A stretch of DNA of 64,000 bases from Pseudomonas sp. LBUM920 (GCF_003852315.1 NZ_CP027762.1:5313501-5377500); one strand, 5' to 3'; shown: positions 1 through 10,330, counted from the stretch's first letter. Numbers and translations: made by a program. Notes: generated by a model from the sequence alone, not told the origin.

Positions 1-2
1 AC

Positions 3-734
3 GCGTGGGGCATGGCCGACGAAGACCTCTACCGGCAAACCCTGAAGCTGGCCGACGCCGATTACGCCAAACAGCAACCCTTCTTGCTGCAACTGATGAC
101 CACCTCCAATCATCGCCCCTACACCTATCCGGAAGGGCGCATTGATATCAAGTCCGGCAATGGCCGTGACGGCGCGGTGAAATACACCGACCACGCCATC
201 GGCGAGTTCCTCAATGCGGCACGCCAGAAACCCTGGTTCGATAACACGATCTTCGTGTTTGTCGCCGACCACACCGCCGGCAGCGCAGGCAAAGAGGACT
301 TGCCTGTCGCCAACTACCAGATCCCGCTGTTCATCTATGCACCCAAGCTGATTGAAGCGCGTGAAACAGCGCAACTGGCCAGCCAGATCGACCTGGCGCC
401 CACCTTGCTGGGCCTGATCAACCTGAGCTACGAGTCGACCTTCTTCGGCCGCAACCTGTTGCAGGACAATCCGCTGCCCCCACGCGTCGTCATCGGCAAT
501 TACCAACACCTTGGGCTGTTTGACGGCAATGACCTGGCGATCCTCAGCCCGCGCCAGGCCCTGCGTCGCCATGACCAGGCGCTGGGTGAGAGCCAGGAGT
601 TGCGTGTGGGCAGTGACGACCCGTTGATCCAGCGCGCAATCACCTACTACCAGGGCGCGAGCTACGGCTTCAAGCAACAATTGCTGAGCTGGAAGGCACC
701 CAAGGAAGTAATCCCACAGGTGAGCACGCGCTGA
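3..734 (+). CDS. LTA synthase family sulfatase, C-terminal part (cut by window edge)
   Basis: The reading frame is open from the left edge, so this is the C-terminal ~243 residues of a larger membrane-anchored sulfatase/phosphoglycerol transferase of the alkaline phosphatase superfamily. Visible family motifs are WGMADEDLY at the edge, PFLLQLMTTSNHRPY, the KYTDHAIGEFL helix and the metal-binding FVADHTAG. DLAPTLLGLINL near the end is the usual sulfatase tail. Such proteins act on the periplasmic side, moving phosphoglycerol-type groups onto envelope glycans or lipids; the substrate cannot be read here. It converges on groEL across a shared terminator. The N-terminal membrane helices lie outside the window. 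Confidence 0.85.
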   Translation, partial: AWGMADEDLYRQTLKLADADYAKQQPFLLQLMTTSNHRPYTYPEGRIDIKSGNGRDGAVKYTDHAIGEFLNAARQKPWFDNTIFVFVADHTAGSAGKEDLPVANYQIPLFIYAPKLIEARETAQLASQIDLAPTLLGLINLSYESTFFGRNLLQDNPLPPRVVIGNYQHLGLFDGNDLAILSPRQALRRHDQALGESQELRVGSDDPLIQRAITYYQGASYGFKQQLLSWKAPKEVIPQVSTR

Positions 735-763
735 CCCGCGTGCCTGCGGCAAATACCGCGCAT

Positions 764-801
764 AAAAAAACCCCGCCTGCATCACTGCAGGCGGGGTTTT
801 T
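764..801. terminator. Bidirectional intrinsic terminator between sulfatase gene and groEL
   Basis: A perfect GC-rich hairpin (CCCCGCCTGCA, four-base loop, TGCAGGCGGGG) is flanked by seven A on one side and five T on the other, so it can end transcription from both converging genes. Confidence 0.9.
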
Positions 802-822
802 CAGGTGCCGGGTAAGGCTGGC

Positions 823-2469
<1,647 letters not shown>

Positions 2470-2519
2470 GATCGATATTCCTTAAATTCTTTGGAGTAAC
2501 GGAAAAATGAGCGGGAAAA

Positions 2520-2816
2520 TCAGCCTTCCAGTACAGCGAGAATTTCGTTCTCAGCCATTACCAGCAGGTCTTCGCCGTCAACTTTCACAGTGTTGCTGCC
2601 GGAGTAAGGGCCGAAAACAACCTTGTCACCGACTTTAACGGCCAGCGCACGCACTTCACCGTTTTCCAGAGTCTTGCCTGGGCCTGCAGCGACGATCACA
2701 CCGTGGTTGGCTTTTTCAGCAGCCGAACCTGGCAGAACGATACCGCCAGCGGTTTTCTTTTCTTCTTCGCTGCGACGGATAACGACGCGGTCGTGCAGAG
2801 GACGAAGCTTGCTCAT
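2520..2816 (-). CDS. groES: Co-chaperonin GroES (Hsp10)
   Basis: Seven-subunit lid of the GroEL chamber. The 98-residue protein begins MSKLRPLHDRVVIRR, carries the mobile loop region (EEEKKTAGGIVLPGSAAEK) and ends with the ILAVLEG strand typical of GroES. Start supported by an AGGAGAG ribosome-binding site seven bases upstream on the minus strand. First gene of the groES-groEL operon. Confidence 0.99.
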   Translation of the reverse strand: MSKLRPLHDRVVIRRSEEEKKTAGGIVLPGSAAEKANHGVIVAAGPGKTLENGEVRALAVKVGDKVVFGPYSGSNTVKVDGEDLLVMAENEILAVLEG

Positions 2817-2950
2817 TGTCGATCTCTCCTAATTGTGTTTTTCATCGGCCGGTATCGGTACCGGCGGGTTGTATTCCGGCTGTGCCGGTCGCGCCTCGCC
2901 AAGCAAGACGCGGAAGTCTGTCTGGTGTCGCCACCAGAAACCTTGCGGTG
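2817..2950 (-). ncRNA. Structured groES 5' leader, candidate Pseudomon-groES RNA element
   Basis: Between the promoter and groES the transcript would hold about 135 bases with at least one perfect hairpin (GCCGGTA, loop CCGA, TACCGGC) shortly before the ribosome-binding site, plus a GC-rich CCGGCACAGCCGG stretch. A conserved structured RNA called Pseudomon-groES is known in leaders of Pseudomonas groES genes; the position fits, but I have not aligned it to the Rfam model, so the assignment is inferred. Confidence 0.45.
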
Positions 2951-2956
2951 ACCGTT

Positions 2957-2984
2957 ACATAAGGGCGCATAAGCTTATTACAAG
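2957..2984 (-). promoter_or_regulatory. sigma32-type heat-shock promoter of groES-groEL
   Basis: On the minus strand CTTGTA (consensus CTTGAA) is followed after exactly 13 bases by CCCTTATGT (consensus CCCCATNT). Element order, spacing and location upstream of groES match a sigma32 (RpoH) promoter. Confidence 0.7.
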
Positions 2985-3021
2985 GGGCCGCGGCGGAAAT
3001 TTTTTATGTTTGCCGACGCAC

Positions 3022-3053
3022 AAAAGCAACACGGCACCCGAAGGTGCCGTGCC
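3022..3053 (-). terminator. Intrinsic terminator of fxsA
   Basis: Minus-strand hairpin CACGGCACC, loop TTCG, GGTGCCGTG followed by TTGCTTTTG, directly downstream of the fxsA stop codon. Confidence 0.8.
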
Positions 3054-3063
3054 AATAAAGCGG

Positions 3064-3540
3064 TTATTTGCTGTCGCGGTGTTCGAATTCGCCTTCGATC
3101 ACATCGCCCTCGCGTCCCAACGGCTGGCGCGGAGCCGGGCCACCACGGGGTTGCAGGTCATCGGCGAACGCACGCTGGCGAATCGCCGCTTCTTCGGCGC
3201 GCTGACGCATCTTGCCAGCCAGCAGCTTGCGAGTGACCGGCAGCAACATGACCAGGCCGACCACATCGCTGATGAAACCCGGCAGGATCAACAGGCCACC
3301 GGCCAGGGCCATCATCAGGCCTTCCAGCATGGTTTGCGCGGGCAGCTCGCCGCGGTTCAGGCTTTCACGCGCACGCAACGCTGTGGCCAAGCCGGCGACG
3401 CGCAGCACCAGAACGCCGAGCATCGAGCCGAGAATGATCAATAACAGGGCCGGGAAAAACCCGATCGCACTGCTGACTTGAACGAATACGAACAGCTCCA
3501 GCACCGGGAACAGCAGAAAGAGCAATAAAAAAGGGCGCAT
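3064..3540 (-). CDS. fxsA: FxsA family membrane protein
   Basis: Small inner-membrane protein of the FxsA family, named after the E. coli protein that eases F-plasmid exclusion of phage T7; its normal role is unclear. The sequence opens MRPFLLLFLLFPVLELFVFV and has further hydrophobic segments (FFPALLLIILGSMLGVLVL; LMMALAGGLLILPGFISDVVGLVMLLP) with a charged cytoplasmic tail. The start at 3540 is preferred to the longer in-frame start at 3597 because GAGGAA lies a few bases upstream and the hydrophobic segment then begins at residue 3, as usual in the family; this gives 158 residues. Upstream neighbour of groES in the same direction but behind its own terminator. Confidence 0.9.
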   Translation of the reverse strand: MRPFLLLFLLFPVLELFVFVQVSSAIGFFPALLLIILGSMLGVLVLRVAGLATALRARESLNRGELPAQTMLEGLMMALAGGLLILPGFISDVVGLVMLLPVTRKLLAGKMRQRAEEAAIRQRAFADDLQPRGGPAPRQPLGREGDVIEGEFEHRDSK

Positions 3541-3606
3541 CAAATGGTTCCTCAACGCAAGAATGCCTTGCCAGTCCACCTTAGATGACGTCGCCATTTC
3601 GTGAAT

Positions 3607-4338
3607 TCAAGCGTTGGCAGGCTCTTTTTTCGGCCAAACCTCAGCGTGGGCCAATGAAACCAGGGCTTCGCGTACTTGTGTCGGAGTGTTGCAAGGCGTC
3701 GCGAACGGCAACCAATGCAGCGACTGGCCAATGCGCAGGTGCATGCCTTCGCTGTCGACGCCGGCCAATTGCGCAGGTTCAAAGGTCGGCAAGCCGGTCA
3801 GCGCGACGTAATGGGCGATGGCCTTGGTGTGGTCGGCGTTCATGTGCTCGACCATGCTGCGCTCGGCCTTGCCTGCAAATGGGTTGGCCAGTGTCAGGTG
3901 GTCGACCCAGTGAATCGCGCCAAACCCGCCTATATAGCGGTGACGCACCGGCTTGAGTACCCAGAAGTCGAAATCGTGGGCCTTGTGGTAGTTGGCCGAA
4001 TCGGGGAAGTAACGGTAATAACGCTCGGCAGCCGCTTCAATGGCAGTGGCATCTTCGAGTTTCTCGGCTTCAGCCAGGTAGGTCAGACGCCCCACTGCCT
4101 GCACGTCATCGGCCTCGCGCTCACCCACCAGCAGCGAACACTTGGGGTCTTTTTGCAGGTTATGGGTGTGCTGGGCGATACGGCTGATCAGGATCAGCGG
4201 GCGGCCCTGCTCGTCGAGGCAATACGGCACGACCGAGCCGAAGGGAAACCCGGGCATGGCTTTGGACAATGTGGAGAGAGCCCCACGGTATTCCTTGAGC
4301 AACAGCTCTCGGGCGTTCTTGGCAACGTGCGCGCTCAA
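3607..4338 (-). CDS. HugZ-like pyridoxamine 5'-phosphate oxidase-fold flavoprotein
   Basis: Split-barrel FMN-binding-fold protein of the HugZ/pyridoxamine-phosphate-oxidase-related group, some of which act in haem use. The N-terminal two thirds form the split barrel (FPFGSVVPYCLDEQGRPLILIS...HTHNLQKDPKCSLLV). The C-terminal MVEHMNADHTKAI motif is the DUF2470 domain usually attached in this group. I prefer a TTG start at 4338 (protein beginning LSAHVAKNAREL, 243 residues) because AGGAG lies eight bases before it. The ATG at 4374 would add 12 residues with no clear ribosome-binding site. Haem use is family knowledge, not shown here. Confidence 0.85.
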   Translation of the reverse strand: MSAHVAKNARELLLKEYRGALSTLSKAMPGFPFGSVVPYCLDEQGRPLILISRIAQHTHNLQKDPKCSLLVGEREADDVQAVGRLTYLAEAEKLEDATAIEAAAERYYRYFPDSANYHKAHDFDFWVLKPVRHRYIGGFGAIHWVDHLTLANPFAGKAERSMVEHMNADHTKAIAHYVALTGLPTFEPAQLAGVDSEGMHLRIGQSLHWLPFATPCNTPTQVREALVSLAHAEVWPKKEPANA

Positions 4339-4431
4339 CGTATGACTCCTCGGGTATTCCGCCGCCCACAGCATATGGGAATGGATCTCAACACAAGGTA
4401 ATCAATATCCGCGCAGGTTGCCAGAGTGCAC

Positions 4432-5439
4432 TTACCAGGCCACGCCGAACCCTGCGGTGTAACGGGTCTTGCTCAAGCTGCTTTGCGATTCGCCACTGAT
4501 TATGTCGCGTTCAGCCTTGAGGTTGAGGGACGCCCATTCGGTGACCTTGTAACGCAGGCCCATTTCCGCATCGAGGGAGTAATCGGACGGCCCGGCGAGC
4601 GGCTTGCCCACTTCGCCGTTGGTGAAGAATTCCACAGTCTTGCCCACCAGATAGCGGTTGTAGTTCCACTTCATGGCCAGCGAGTAGAAATTGGATTTGC
4701 CGCCGTCGGCATATTCGTAATCGGTGCGGTTCACCAGCGAACCGAGGGAGAACGCGCCCAGCTCATCGTCCCAGAACTGGTAGCCAGGGCCGGTACCGAC
4801 CGTGCGCTGGCGGGACAAGTCTTCCACCTTGTCGCGCTTGTAGGTCAGGCGCCCTTGCCAGAACCAATGCTCGGTGATGAAACGGTCCAGGTCATATTCC
4901 AGCGCCCAGTTGTCGGTGGTGGTGACGTCATCCTGGAACTCGCGGTTGTATTCGCCCTGTGCGGTATGGCGCCACTGGCCGTGACGGGCCGTGGTCTTGA
5001 AGTCCACATCGTAATCATTGGTGTCTTTGTCGGCGCGCTTGTAGTCCAGCGCCAGGTCGACGTTGCCCTTCCACACCAGATCTTCGATGACCGGCTTGGG
5101 CTTGAGGATTTGCTGGATGCTGGCCAGTTCCACGGTTTTGGGCGCCTCGCCATTGGCCAGCACCACCTTGCCGTCATCCGCAGCTTTCAGGGATTTGGCC
5201 TTCTCACCGCTGTACGCGTCCTGCTTGACCAGCAACTCCTGGTCACTTTCCAGGGTTTTCACCTGCTTCCAATCCACCGGGATGGCCCCTGCGTAGCTGG
5301 TCTGAATCAGCAACTTGCCACCGTCGAAGACTTTGATCTTGCCGGTCAGGCGGTCACCGTTCTTTAACCACACGGTGTCGGCGAGCAGGGGCGTGGAGGC
5401 GCTGATAACAGCGAGGCACAGCAAGGTTCTGGACAACAT
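4432..5439 (-). CDS. DUF481 family (YdiY-like) outer-membrane-type protein
   Basis: A 335-residue exported protein. A signal peptide (MLSRTLLCLAVISASTPLLA, cleavage after LLA) is followed by DTVWLKNGDRLTGKIKVFDGGKLLIQTSYAG, typical of the N-terminal part of DUF481 proteins. A C-terminal region of alternating strands rich in Tyr/Trp ends in the aromatic-containing strand TAGFGVAW, consistent with an outer-membrane beta-barrel. Function unknown. It stands alone, divergent from the alkyltransferase-like gene. Confidence 0.85.
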   Translation of the reverse strand: MLSRTLLCLAVISASTPLLADTVWLKNGDRLTGKIKVFDGGKLLIQTSYAGAIPVDWKQVKTLESDQELLVKQDAYSGEKAKSLKAADDGKVVLANGEAPKTVELASIQQILKPKPVIEDLVWKGNVDLALDYKRADKDTNDYDVDFKTTARHGQWRHTAQGEYNREFQDDVTTTDNWALEYDLDRFITEHWFWQGRLTYKRDKVEDLSRQRTVGTGPGYQFWDDELGAFSLGSLVNRTDYEYADGGKSNFYSLAMKWNYNRYLVGKTVEFFTNGEVGKPLAGPSDYSLDAEMGLRYKVTEWASLNLKAERDIISGESQSSLSKTRYTAGFGVAW

Positions 5440-5572
5440 AAGCGTATTCGGGGCTCAGGGTTGGCGAAAAAGGGGCGTTATCGTGTTAGATAGCTAGGAC
5501 TGACTCAAGTATTTATATTGAGTTCAATTCTCAACACCATGATTACAGACGTTTCTTACAAAGACCCTGACG

Positions 5573-5935
5573 ATGCCCACAGTGATTGAACCCGCCGATC
5601 CCCCCCAAAGCCCGGCAGAAATGCGCCGTACGGCGTTGTACCTGACGTTGGCGCAGGTGCCCGAAGGCTGCGTGGTGAGTTACGGCGAATTGGCGCAGCT
5701 GGCCGGGCTTGGCCGGGCGGCCCGCTGGGTCGGCCGCACGCTGAGCCAATTGCCCGAGGACAGCCGGCTGCCCTGGCACCGGGTGCTGGGCGCCGGTGGT
5801 CGGATAAGTCTGCCAGTGGGCAGTGCCTCAGGTGACGAGCAACGTGCGCGTTTACGCAGCGAAGGTGTCAGTATCCTGAACAATCGCGTTGATATTCAGC
5901 GTCATGGCTGGCGCCCGGTAGAGCACAGCGGTTAG
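5573..5935 (+). CDS. Alkyltransferase-like protein (MGMT/Ogt DNA-binding domain, Cys replaced by Trp)
   Basis: A 120-residue protein made of only the C-terminal DNA-binding domain of O6-methylguanine-DNA methyltransferases: VPEGCVVSYGELAQLAGLGRAARWVGRTLSQLP then SRLPWHRVLGAGGRI. In true methyltransferases the active site is PCHR; here it reads PWHR, so it cannot accept an alkyl group. This is the signature of alkyltransferase-like proteins, which bind O6-alkylguanine and flag it for nucleotide-excision repair. The start lacks a strong Shine-Dalgarno sequence. Followed 43 bases later by the ampG-like gene. Confidence 0.9.
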   Translation: MPTVIEPADPPQSPAEMRRTALYLTLAQVPEGCVVSYGELAQLAGLGRAARWVGRTLSQLPEDSRLPWHRVLGAGGRISLPVGSASGDEQRARLRSEGVSILNNRVDIQRHGWRPVEHSG

Positions 5936-5978
5936 AGTGCGCGCTTTGTTTCCGCAAATCTGAGGCAGACTCCAGCCC

Positions 5979-7511
5979 ATGCCCCGTAAAACCTGGCGCG
6001 CCGCGCTCGCCGCCTATGCCAGCCCCTCGACGTTAGTGCTGTTGTTGCTCGGTTTCGCCGCCGGCTTGCCTTACATGTTGGTGTTCTCGACGCTTTCAGT
6101 GTGGTTGCGCGAGGCCGGTGTGGCCCGCGAGACCATCGGTTATGCGAGCCTGATCGGCTTGGCCTATGCCTTCAAATGGGTCTGGTCACCGCTGCTCGAC
6201 CAATGGCGTTTGCCGCTGCTCGGTAAACTCGGACGACGTCGCTCCTGGCTGGTGCTGGCCCAGACGCTGGTGATCCTCGGGTTGATCGGCATGGGCTTTT
6301 GCGACCCGCAAAAGCACTTGTCGTGGCTGATTGCTATTGCTGTGATCGTCGCCTTCGCCTCGGCCACCCAAGACATCGCGGTAGACGCCTATCGCCTGGA
6401 AATCGCCGACGACAGCCGCCAGGCCGCCCTCGCCGCCAGCTACATGTCCGGTTATCGCATCGCCGCCCTGCTGGCCACCGCCGGCGCACTGTTCTTTGCC
6501 GAAGGCTTCGGCTCGACCGGTTTCAACTATAAGCACTCGGCGTGGACCGGCACTTACGTGCTGTTCGGCCTGCTGATGATTCCGGCGCTGCTGACCACAC
6601 TGTTCATGCGCGAACCCAATGTGCCACTGCGCACGCAGTTGCAGGCCGGCCGCTACAGCTTCGTGCATCAGCTGGTCTCGGTGTTTGTACTGATCGTGTT
6701 GCTGGTGTCCGTCCCGGCGATGTTCACCCAGCTCTACAACACCGATTTCGCCAGCGTCCTGTTCCACGGCGTCAGCCTGTGGGAACTGTTGATGGAGGAC
6801 CGCGCCTTCCTGCGCGCCATCCTCTATATCATCCTGACCACGCTGTGCCTGTCGGCCATGGGCCGACGCGGCCTGGCGCCGGTACTGACGCCGGTCAACG
6901 ACTTTATCCTGCGCTACCGCTGGCAGGCCTTGCTGCTGCTCGGGCTGATCGCCACCTATCGCATGTCGGACACGGTGATGGGCGTGATGGCCAACGTGTT
7001 CTACATCGACCAGGGCTTCACCAAGGACCAGATTGCCGGAGTGAGCAAGATTTTCGGCCTGATCATGACGCTGCTTGGCGCCGGCATGGGCGGCTTGCTG
7101 ATCGTGCGCTTCGGGATCCTGCCGATCCTGTTTATCGGCGGCGTGGCCTCGGCCGGCACCAACCTGTTGTTCGTGATGCTGGCGGACATGGGCCCCGACC
7201 TGCAGATGCTCATCTTCACCATTTCGCTGGACAACTTCAGCTCCGGCCTTGCCACCTCGGCGTTTGTCGCCTACCTGTCGAGCCTGACCAACCTCAAGTT
7301 CTCCGCTACCCAATACGCGTTGCTCAGCTCGATCATGCTGTTGCTGCCGCGCCTGATTGGCGGCTATTCAGGGGTGATGGTGGAGAAGTTCGGCTATCAC
7401 AACTTCTTCCTGATCACCTGTCTGCTGGGCGTACCGACGCTGTTCCTGATTGCCCTGCACTGGTTTCAGGAAAATCGACGGATTCGGTTGAGCCCGCCCA
7501 CCGAAGACTGA
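5979..7511 (+). CDS. ampG: AmpG-family muropeptide permease
   Basis: Inner-membrane transporter of the major facilitator superfamily that imports anhydromuropeptides released during peptidoglycan turnover, feeding recycling and the AmpR signal for beta-lactamase in related species. The 510 residues hold about 12-14 hydrophobic helices, starting STLVLLLLGFAAGLPYMLVFSTLSVWLREAGV, with the family motif GLAYAFKWVWSPLLDQWRLPLLG and SATQDIAVDAYRLEI. It is shorter than the ~594-residue P. aeruginosa AmpG, so it could be one of two paralogues (AmpG/AmpP). Lies between an alkyltransferase-like gene and proS, with a REP palindrome just after the stop. Confidence 0.85.
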   Translation: MPRKTWRAALAAYASPSTLVLLLLGFAAGLPYMLVFSTLSVWLREAGVARETIGYASLIGLAYAFKWVWSPLLDQWRLPLLGKLGRRRSWLVLAQTLVILGLIGMGFCDPQKHLSWLIAIAVIVAFASATQDIAVDAYRLEIADDSRQAALAASYMSGYRIAALLATAGALFFAEGFGSTGFNYKHSAWTGTYVLFGLLMIPALLTTLFMREPNVPLRTQLQAGRYSFVHQLVSVFVLIVLLVSVPAMFTQLYNTDFASVLFHGVSLWELLMEDRAFLRAILYIILTTLCLSAMGRRGLAPVLTPVNDFILRYRWQALLLLGLIATYRMSDTVMGVMANVFYIDQGFTKDQIAGVSKIFGLIMTLLGAGMGGLLIVRFGILPILFIGGVASAGTNLLFVMLADMGPDLQMLIFTISLDNFSSGLATSAFVAYLSSLTNLKFSATQYALLSSIMLLLPRLIGGYSGVMVEKFGYHNFFLITCLLGVPTLFLIALHWFQENRRIRLSPPTED

Positions 7512-7525
7512 CACACCTCTGTCAA

Positions 7526-7549
7526 TGTGGGAGCAAGCCCGCTCCCACA
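7526..7549. repeat. Single REP palindrome
   Basis: TGTGGGAGC and GCTCCCACA around the loop AAGCCC. A single REP between ampG and proS that could also help end the ampG transcript. Confidence 0.85.
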
Positions 7550-7640
7550 CCGCCTCTGCATTCTGATACCTGTACTCCAGCAGTTTGCGCCCGTACAATC
7601 CCAAGTCATTTCAAGTCCAAGCAACCGACAACGGCCTACC

Positions 7641-9356
7641 ATGCGTACCAGTCAATATTTGCTCGCCACACAGAAAGAAACGCCTTCCGACGCGGTTGTG
7701 ATCAGCCATCAGCTGATGCTGCGCGCCGGCATGATCCGCAAACTGGCCTCCGGCCTGTACACCTGGCTGCCCATGGGCTTGAAGGTGATGCGCAAGGTCG
7801 AAGCCATCGTTCGCGAAGAAATGAACGCCGCCGGCTCTCTGGAAGTGTTGATGCCGAGCACGCAACCGGCTGAGTTGTGGCAGGAATCCGGGCGCTGGGA
7901 AGAGTATGGCCCTGAGTTGCTGCGCTTCAAGGACCGTCATGGCCGCGACTTCTGCGCCGGCCCGACCCATGAAGAAGTGATCACCGACCTGATGCGCAAT
8001 GAGCTGAGCAGCTACAAGCAGCTGCCGCTGAACCTGTATCAGATCCAGACCAAATTCCGTGACGAAATCCGCCCACGCTTCGGTTTGATGCGCGGCCGCG
8101 AATTCATCATGAAGGACGCCTACTCCTTCCACGCTGACCAGGCCTCCTTGCAGGTCACCTACGACCGCATGCACCAGGCTTACTGCAACGTGTTCACGCG
8201 CCTGGGCCTGAAATTCCGCCCGGTTGAAGCGGACAACGGCTCCATCGGCGGCGCCGGCTCCCACGAATTCCACGTGCTGGCCGAGTCCGGTGAAGACGAT
8301 ATCGTCTTCAGCAACGGTTCCGACTACGCGGCGAACATCGAGAAAGCCGAAGCCGTGCCACGGGAAACGTCCCGCCCGGCGCCAAGCGAAGAGCTGCGCC
8401 TGGTGGACACTCCAGAGACCAAGACCATCGCGGCGCTGGTGGAAAAATTCAATCTGCCGATTGAAAAGACCATCAAGACCCTGATCGTGCGCGCCGAAGA
8501 AGAAGGCAAGCTGATCGCCCTGGTCATCCGTGGCGACCACGAACTCAACGAAATCAAGGCTGCCCAGCAACCTGGAGTGGCCAGCCCGCTGGTCATGGCC
8601 ACAGACGCAGAACTGCGCGACGCAATTGGCGCCGGTGCCGGTTCGCTCGGCCCGCTGAACCTGCCGCTGCCGATCATCATCGACCGTTCGGTCGAGCTGA
8701 TGAGCGACTTCGGCATTGGCGCGAACATCGACGACAAGCACTACTTCGGCGTGAACTGGGAGCGTGACCTGCCAGTTCCAACCGTGGCCGACCTGCGTAA
8801 CGTTGTCGCCGGCGACCCAAGCCCGGATGGCAAGGGCACCCTGGAAATCAAACGCGGCATCGAAGTCGGGCACATCTTCCAGCTGGGCAACAAGTACAGC
8901 AAGGCGATGAAGTGCGAAGTGCTGGGCGAGAACGGCAAGCCGATCACCCTCGACATGGGCTGCTACGGCATTGGTGTTTCCCGTGTGGTGGCAGCGGCCA
9001 TCGAACAGAACAACGACGAGAAAGGCATCATCTGGAGTGACGCCCTGGCGCCGTTTCAGGTCGCTCTGGTGCCGCTGCGCTACGAAACCGAGCAAGTACG
9101 CGAAGCCACCGACAAACTGTATGCCGAACTGACGGCCGCCGGTTTTGAAGTGTTGCTGGATGACCGCGACAAGAAAACCAGCCCCGGCATCAAGTTTGCT
9201 GACATGGAACTGATTGGCATCCCGCACCGAATCGTGGTCAGTGACCGCGGCCTGGCCGATGGCAACCTGGAATACAAGAGCCGGACCGAAGCCGAAGCCC
9301 AACCGTTGCCGGTGGCTGACGTGCTGTCTTTCCTTCAGGCGCGTATTCGTCGCTGA
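7641..9356 (+). CDS. proS: Prolyl-tRNA synthetase
   Basis: Class II bacterial-type ProRS charging tRNA-Pro. The 571 residues match the usual long bacterial form with the INS editing domain between motifs 2 and 3. Start at 7641 (MRTSQYLLATQKETPSDAVV) matches the family; the frame is open 114 bases further upstream but that stretch carries the REP element and is not conserved coding. Motifs visible: PTHEEVIT, the motif 2 region KFRDEIRPRFGLMRGREFIMKDAYSFH, the YbaK-type insertion (LVDTPETKTIAALVEKFNLPIEKTIKTLIV) and the C-terminal anticodon domain. A TACAAT -10-like box lies at 7594-7599. Confidence 0.98.
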   Translation: MRTSQYLLATQKETPSDAVVISHQLMLRAGMIRKLASGLYTWLPMGLKVMRKVEAIVREEMNAAGSLEVLMPSTQPAELWQESGRWEEYGPELLRFKDRHGRDFCAGPTHEEVITDLMRNELSSYKQLPLNLYQIQTKFRDEIRPRFGLMRGREFIMKDAYSFHADQASLQVTYDRMHQAYCNVFTRLGLKFRPVEADNGSIGGAGSHEFHVLAESGEDDIVFSNGSDYAANIEKAEAVPRETSRPAPSEELRLVDTPETKTIAALVEKFNLPIEKTIKTLIVRAEEEGKLIALVIRGDHELNEIKAAQQPGVASPLVMATDAELRDAIGAGAGSLGPLNLPLPIIIDRSVELMSDFGIGANIDDKHYFGVNWERDLPVPTVADLRNVVAGDPSPDGKGTLEIKRGIEVGHIFQLGNKYSKAMKCEVLGENGKPITLDMGCYGIGVSRVVAAAIEQNNDEKGIIWSDALAPFQVALVPLRYETEQVREATDKLYAELTAAGFEVLLDDRDKKTSPGIKFADMELIGIPHRIVVSDRGLADGNLEYKSRTEAEAQPLPVADVLSFLQARIRR

Positions 9357-9376
9357 AAACCAGATCAAGAGAAGTC

Positions 9377-10330
9377 ATGTTCAAGCGAAACACCAGAGCC
9401 CTGGGGGGCGCCGCCTTGTGCGGCGCCCTGCTGGTCAGCGGCTGCGCCAACCAGATGTCGCAACGCAGTGAGCACGAGGAGCGGGTCGAGCGCAAATTGC
9501 TCGACCACAGCCTGCAGATCGATGTAGGTGAACCCAAAGTGCTGGAACTGCCGCAACGCCGGGTTCGCATTCACGAGCAAAAGACCTTTGAGGTCACCGA
9601 ATTCGAAGTCACCCGCCGTTACGATCGCTACACCCCCTACCAGCCCTGGCGCAAACTCTACGAGATGCCCTTGGGCGCGGTCGCCCTGGTGGCCGGCGCG
9701 GGGGCCAACGTGGCGAACATCTTCGCCCTCGGCAACCTGCCGACCAGCATGACGCGCGACTGGCTGAGCTACGGCGTGGACGGCATCAACCCGTTCATGA
9801 ACGTGCAATCCCACGGCCGTGCGCAACAGAACCTGGCCGGTATCGATGAAGTCCAGCGTGACAAGCGCACGGAGTATTCGAGCCTGCCCTGGAGCGAGCG
9901 TCCGGTACAGGTCACCGCCGGCAAGCAGACCCACGAGCTGACCACCGACCGCGACGGCGTACTGCGCCTGAACCTGTTGGACAGCCCGTTTGCCGAGCAG
10001 GACCTGAACCGCGTCACCACCTTGAAGATCAGCGTGGAAGATGGCCAGGACGACGTGCACTCGGACTCCACCCTGGCGATCAGCAACACCCTGCGCGGCA
10101 AGTTGCTGGAAGCCCATGGCCTGATCTACGACGACCTGGAAGACGATGAAGTCAACCAGTGGGTGCACCGGGTCAAGCGCCTGTCGGAGTTGGGCCTTGA
10201 GGAAGAAGCCAGTGAGCTGGAACAAAGCCTGATCGAACTGACCCGCAATGATCCCGAGTTGCAGCAGGAGTTTGTGCAGGCGCTGACCAAGGATGCGGGA
10301 CGGTTGGTGGCGGACCCTGCGGCACGCTAG
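9377..10330 (+). CDS. Putative outer-membrane lipoprotein of unknown function
   Basis: A 317-residue lipoprotein: basic N-terminus, hydrophobic core and lipobox LVSGC with Cys23, followed by Ala, which predicts outer-membrane sorting. The mature part starts with a charged, coiled-coil-like stretch, has one hydrophobic glycine/alanine-rich segment around residues 96-120 (LGAVALVAGAGANVANIFALG), a middle region resembling a beta-sandwich, and a Glu-rich helical tail (LSELGLEEEASELEQSLIEL). I do not recognise the family. Starts 21 bases after proS, probably cotranscribed; the link is positional only. Confidence 0.75.
   Translation: MFKRNTRALGGAALCGALLVSGCANQMSQRSEHEERVERKLLDHSLQIDVGEPKVLELPQRRVRIHEQKTFEVTEFEVTRRYDRYTPYQPWRKLYEMPLGAVALVAGAGANVANIFALGNLPTSMTRDWLSYGVDGINPFMNVQSHGRAQQNLAGIDEVQRDKRTEYSSLPWSERPVQVTAGKQTHELTTDRDGVLRLNLLDSPFAEQDLNRVTTLKISVEDGQDDVHSDSTLAISNTLRGKLLEAHGLIYDDLEDDEVNQWVHRVKRLSELGLEEEASELEQSLIELTRNDPELQQEFVQALTKDAGRLVADPAAR

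Noticed and set aside
7611..9368. 585-residue open frame opposite proS
   Set aside because: Antisense shadow of proS; composition typical of reverse-complemented codons.
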